NCBI GenBank assembly: GCA_964411235.1
Contig: CAYPKE010000109.1
Coordinates: 1-8,410, forward strand
Direction of reading: 5' to 3'
DNA from: JAAYKM01 sp964411235
GTDB lineage: Bacteria > Desulfobacterota > Syntrophia > Syntrophales > JAAYKM01
Length of the DNA: 8,410 nt
The notes under the pieces are model-generated. The model ran no database searches and had not been told where the DNA came from. It saw only the letters and a program-made list of their open reading frames with translations. Within the stretch, counting starts at the first letter, position 1. Each line of letters opens with the position of its first letter. The translations under genes and the position numbers were made by a program. Below, piece after piece: positions 6,742 through 8,410 of this stretch.

Positions 6742-7872
6742 TCAACTCGGGATGCCATGCAAGGGGAAGATATGATCTTTAATGTAATCAACGATGCGCC
6801 TGGCATGTTCAAGGGCCCGCCGGCTCTCCGCGCTATCGGCGGTGCCTGCAGGATCATCCAGTTGACCGGCAGTTGCTTCGGGGCCATACATCATCCCTCC
6901 GACTGTTCCGGCATACCTGTCATACGGCTCGAGTCCGCAGAATGCGGCCCATGCCAGTGTCCAGAGGGATGCCGTCTTGGAAAGGTCATAACCGCCCGAT
7001 CCCAGCGCAAGCAGCTTGGGGGAAAGGTCGTTGATGATGCGGAAAATCTTTTTGTATGCATAGGTCGTTACATCCAGATGGGCAAGCGGATCATCCCGAT
7101 GGGCGTCACCCCCGATATTGGCGACGACAATGTCGGGGGCAAACTTTTGGATCAGCGCGGGCACCAGGGCTTCAAAGGCAAGCAGATAGGTTTCATCGGT
7201 GGTTCCCGCAGACAGGGGGATATTGACGTTATAACCTTTCCCTTCTTTTATTCCGATTTCCGTCTCGAATCCACCGCCGGGATAGAGCGTTTCCCCCGAC
7301 TCATGGAGTGATATCGTAAGCACCCGATCTGTCTCATAGAAGGCATCCTGGACGCCATTGCCGTGATGGGCATCCATATCGACATAGGCCACCCTTTGCC
7401 CCTTATTGATTAGATCAGCAATCGCGATCGCAATATCGTTGAGGTAACAGAACCCTTCGGCATGGTCCTTCCCTGCGTGGTGGAACCCGCCGAAGGGATT
7501 AAAGACGAAGCGCGCCTTGCCCTCATGCAACATGACCGCGCCTTCATATGTTCCGCTGGATGCCAGAAGGGCATAGCGGTACATCGATTCAAATATCGGG
7601 TTGTCCTCCGTGCCAAGGCCTGCATGCAGCATTTCAATGCCGGTTTCGCCCTTCTCGGCTTTTTTGAGCAGTTCGATGTACGCCTTCGTGTGAAACAGGT
7701 ACAAAAGATCCTCGTTCATGACTGCAGGAGCCAGTATCCTTTGGTTGTCTTCTGAGATCAGGTCGTACCGGTTGAGCAGTTCAACCATCATTCTTGCCCG
7801 CATGGGTTTGAACGGATGGAATGGTTTGTATTCATATTGGGCAAGTTTGGACGAATAAATCAAGATGTTCAT
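6742..7872 (-). CDS. acuC: AcuC-like zinc-dependent protein deacetylase (class I/II HDAC fold)
   Basis: Histone-deacetylase-superfamily hydrolase, 376 residues, cytoplasmic; family members remove acetyl groups from lysine side chains (AcuC reactivates acetylated acetyl-CoA synthetase in Bacillus subtilis). Visible signatures: LGTEDNPIF (86-94), GGFHHAGKDHAEGFCYLND (128-146) with catalytic His131/His132, YVDMDAHHGNG (163-173) with zinc ligands Asp167 and His169, GGDAHRDDPL (254-263) with the third ligand Asp256, and GSGGY (291-295) with the transition-state Tyr295. All catalytic positions are intact. About 55 residues follow the usual core. The start is chosen at ATG 7872 because homologues begin with this strand (MNILIYS). 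GGAGG is 15 bases away, rather far; an in-frame ATG at 7905 and TTG at 7914 are alternatives that add residues without homology. An acetylpolyamine or acetoin-related substrate cannot be excluded. First gene of the pair with the synthetase/GNAT fusion. Confidence 0.92.
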   Translation of the reverse strand: MNILIYSSKLAQYEYKPFHPFKPMRARMMVELLNRYDLISEDNQRILAPAVMNEDLLYLFHTKAYIELLKKAEKGETGIEMLHAGLGTEDNPIFESMYRYALLASSGTYEGAVMLHEGKARFVFNPFGGFHHAGKDHAEGFCYLNDIAIAIADLINKGQRVAYVDMDAHHGNGVQDAFYETDRVLTISLHESGETLYPGGGFETEIGIKEGKGYNVNIPLSAGTTDETYLLAFEALVPALIQKFAPDIVVANIGGDAHRDDPLAHLDVTTYAYKKIFRIINDLSPKLLALGSGGYDLSKTASLWTLAWAAFCGLEPYDRYAGTVGGMMYGPEATAGQLDDPAGTADSAESRRALEHARRIVDYIKDHIFPLHGIPS

Positions 7873-7913
7873 GTCAACAATATCGTTCCTCCCCGTGAGG
7901 TTCATTCCGGTCA

Positions 7914-7979
7914 ATTATTTTATACCGGTAGCATTATTTGCATCACGTATCATTATTTTTCATAAGGGTCTCATTATTT
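7914..7979. promoter_or_regulatory. Four ATTATTT direct repeats at about 20-bp spacing upstream of acuC
   Basis: ATTATTT occurs at 7914-7920, 7933-7939, 7952-7958 and 7973-7979, spaced 19, 19 and 21 bases, close to two turns of the helix. Three of the four are preceded by C and followed after one or two bases by CAT. Flanking bases are also weakly similar (GT followed by C before the next unit), so this may be a decayed tandem repeat of about 20 bp. The array ends just upstream of acuC and overlaps its likely promoter. A regulator binding one face of the DNA is possible but unproven. Confidence 0.5.
7919..7946 (-). promoter_or_regulatory. Possible weak promoter for the acuC-synthetase/GNAT operon
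   Basis: On the minus strand a -10-like TATAAA (7924 to 7919) lies 16 bases downstream of GTGATG (7946 to 7941), which matches TTGACA at only three positions. Transcription would begin near 7912, giving a leader of about 40 bases to ATG 7872; this would also make the ATG at 7905 nearly leaderless, favouring 7872. The -35 is poor, so an activator or another sigma factor may be needed, or the call may be wrong. Confidence 0.3.
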
Positions 7980-7982
7980 GTC

Positions 7983-8133
7983 ATTCCTGCGAAGAGACTG
8001 TGTCGCAATGTCTATTTTGCGTTTACGGTCATTCTGTACAAAGAAGAATCTAATAATTCCTGAATGTTATAAACATAGATTCTTCGGCTGGCGCCTCAGA
8101 ATGACATTGCGATACTGTCTCGAAAGCAGGAAT
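7983..8133. repeat. 151-bp nested palindromic element
   Basis: The outer arms 7983-8012 and 8103-8133 are imperfect reverse complements (ATTCCTGC...GCAATGTC against GACATTGC...GCAGGAAT). Inside them, GTCATTCTG (8028-8036) pairs with CAGAATGAC (8097-8105), and GAAGAATCTA (8043-8052) pairs perfectly with TAGATTCTTC (8076-8085). The inner right arm carries the GGCTGGCGCCTCAGAATGAC sequence, the reverse complement of the TGTCATYCTGAGGCGCCAGCC end seen near 3470. It looks like one palindromic repeat inside another. It contains no gene. Confidence 0.75.
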
Positions 8134-8165
8134 CCATTCCACTCTTGTCATTCTGCCCCTGCCGG

Positions 8166-8201
8166 AGTTTATCCCGGCGATGGCCGGGACCGAGATAAAC
8201 T
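8166..8201. repeat. Imperfect palindrome, complete form of the 3327-3360 hairpin
   Basis: AGTTTATC (8166-8173) pairs with GATAAACT (8194-8201), and CCGGC (8174-8178) with GCCGG (8183-8187) around GATG; six unpaired bases (8188-8193) lie on the right side. In the copy after the amylase gene the left AGTTTATC arm is absent, so this copy shows the fuller structure. Confidence 0.65.
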
Positions 8202-8259
8202 GAAGCAGGAATCCAGACCTTAGAAAGGACTTGTCATTCCCGCGGAGGCGGGAATCTAG
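8182..8259. repeat. Dispersed repeat module, copy 2 (matches 3340-3417)
   Basis: 72 of 78 positions match 3340-3417 without gaps. It ends in the ATTCCCGC (8236-8243) / GCGGGAAT (8248-8255) hairpin with a GGAG loop. A third partial copy of the ATAAACTG...GCAGGAATCCA part lies at 8306-8326. Confidence 0.75.
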
Positions 8260-8329
8260 ACCGCAAGTAAAACGAATTGTATGTTCCGTCCCAGTTTTCG
8301 CAGGGATAAACTGCGGCAGGAATCCAGAC

Positions 8330-8410
8330 CTTCTTGAAAGTGTGGCACATTGCAAATGAACCCCGTTACTTTCATAGGCTGCCATCCTGAGATGAACCGA
8401 TGAAGCCCGT
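8330..8410. repeat. Repeat block matching 3420-3481, cut by the window end
   Basis: 8330-8391 matches 3420-3481 with five mismatches and carries the ATGAACCCCGTTACTTTCA module. After it, GATGAACCGATGAAGCCCGT begins what looks like another unit of the 45-bp type before the window ends. Here the block is separated from the upstream hairpin module by about 70 extra bases (8260-8329) absent from the copy near 3418, showing that the modules are joined in different ways. Confidence 0.7.

Noticed and set aside
5653..7311. Open frame of 552 codons on the plus strand, antisense to the acetylation operon
   Set aside because: It crosses two confidently identified minus-strand genes and their spacer, has no family resemblance, and its composition is that expected of the reverse frame of GC-biased codons.
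7983..8410. Insertion sequence
   Set aside because: Inverted arms are present but there is no transposase frame of adequate size or motif; at most these are non-autonomous palindromic repeats.

Overview
The window is 8,410 bases of bacterial DNA with four confidently recognised protein genes, separated by unusually repeat-rich intergenic DNA. A run of exactly 100 N (1682-1781) shows it is a draft scaffold. The gene content (ADP-forming acetyl-CoA synthetase fused to a GNAT domain, AcuC-type deacetylase, meso-diaminopimelate dehydrogenase) and the dispersed palindromic repeats with TGTCATTCC / CTGAGG...GAAGGATCT cores suggest a Gram-negative anaerobe, perhaps of the Syntrophales / former Deltaproteobacteria. 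That placement is inference; no marker gene is present.

Layout. Positions 1-758 hold no recognisable gene. They begin with a repeat fragment and include a near-consensus sigma-70 promoter (TTGACA, 17-base spacer, TATACT; 538-566) whose spacer carries a 10-bp palindrome typical of LacI/GalR-family operators. Next, on the plus strand, come ddh (from 759; its 3' end is lost in the N gap) and a complete cytoplasmic-type GH13 alpha-amylase (1816-3312). Positions 3313-3999 are a mosaic of hairpins, a 45-bp tandem repeat and two nearly identical 131-bp blocks. On the minus strand, an AcuC-like deacetylase (7872 down to 6742) is followed after 75 bases by an 888-residue acetyl-CoA synthetase/GNAT fusion (6666 down to 4000), probably as one operon. 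Upstream of the deacetylase lie four ATTATTT heptamers spaced 19, 19 and 21 bases apart, and then (7983-8410) more of the same repeat families, including a 151-bp nested palindrome.

How the genes work together. The minus-strand pair looks like a protein-acetylation switch. The fusion carries both an acetyl-CoA/acetate/ATP interconverting module, with its phospho-histidine intact, and a Pat-like lysine acetyltransferase domain. The neighbouring gene encodes a zinc-dependent deacetylase with all its metal ligands. A writer, an eraser and the enzyme controlling acetyl-CoA may therefore be made together. The plus-strand pair (lysine/peptidoglycan precursor synthesis and intracellular glucan breakdown) has no obvious common pathway. 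No phage, CRISPR, tRNA, rRNA or transposase gene was seen.
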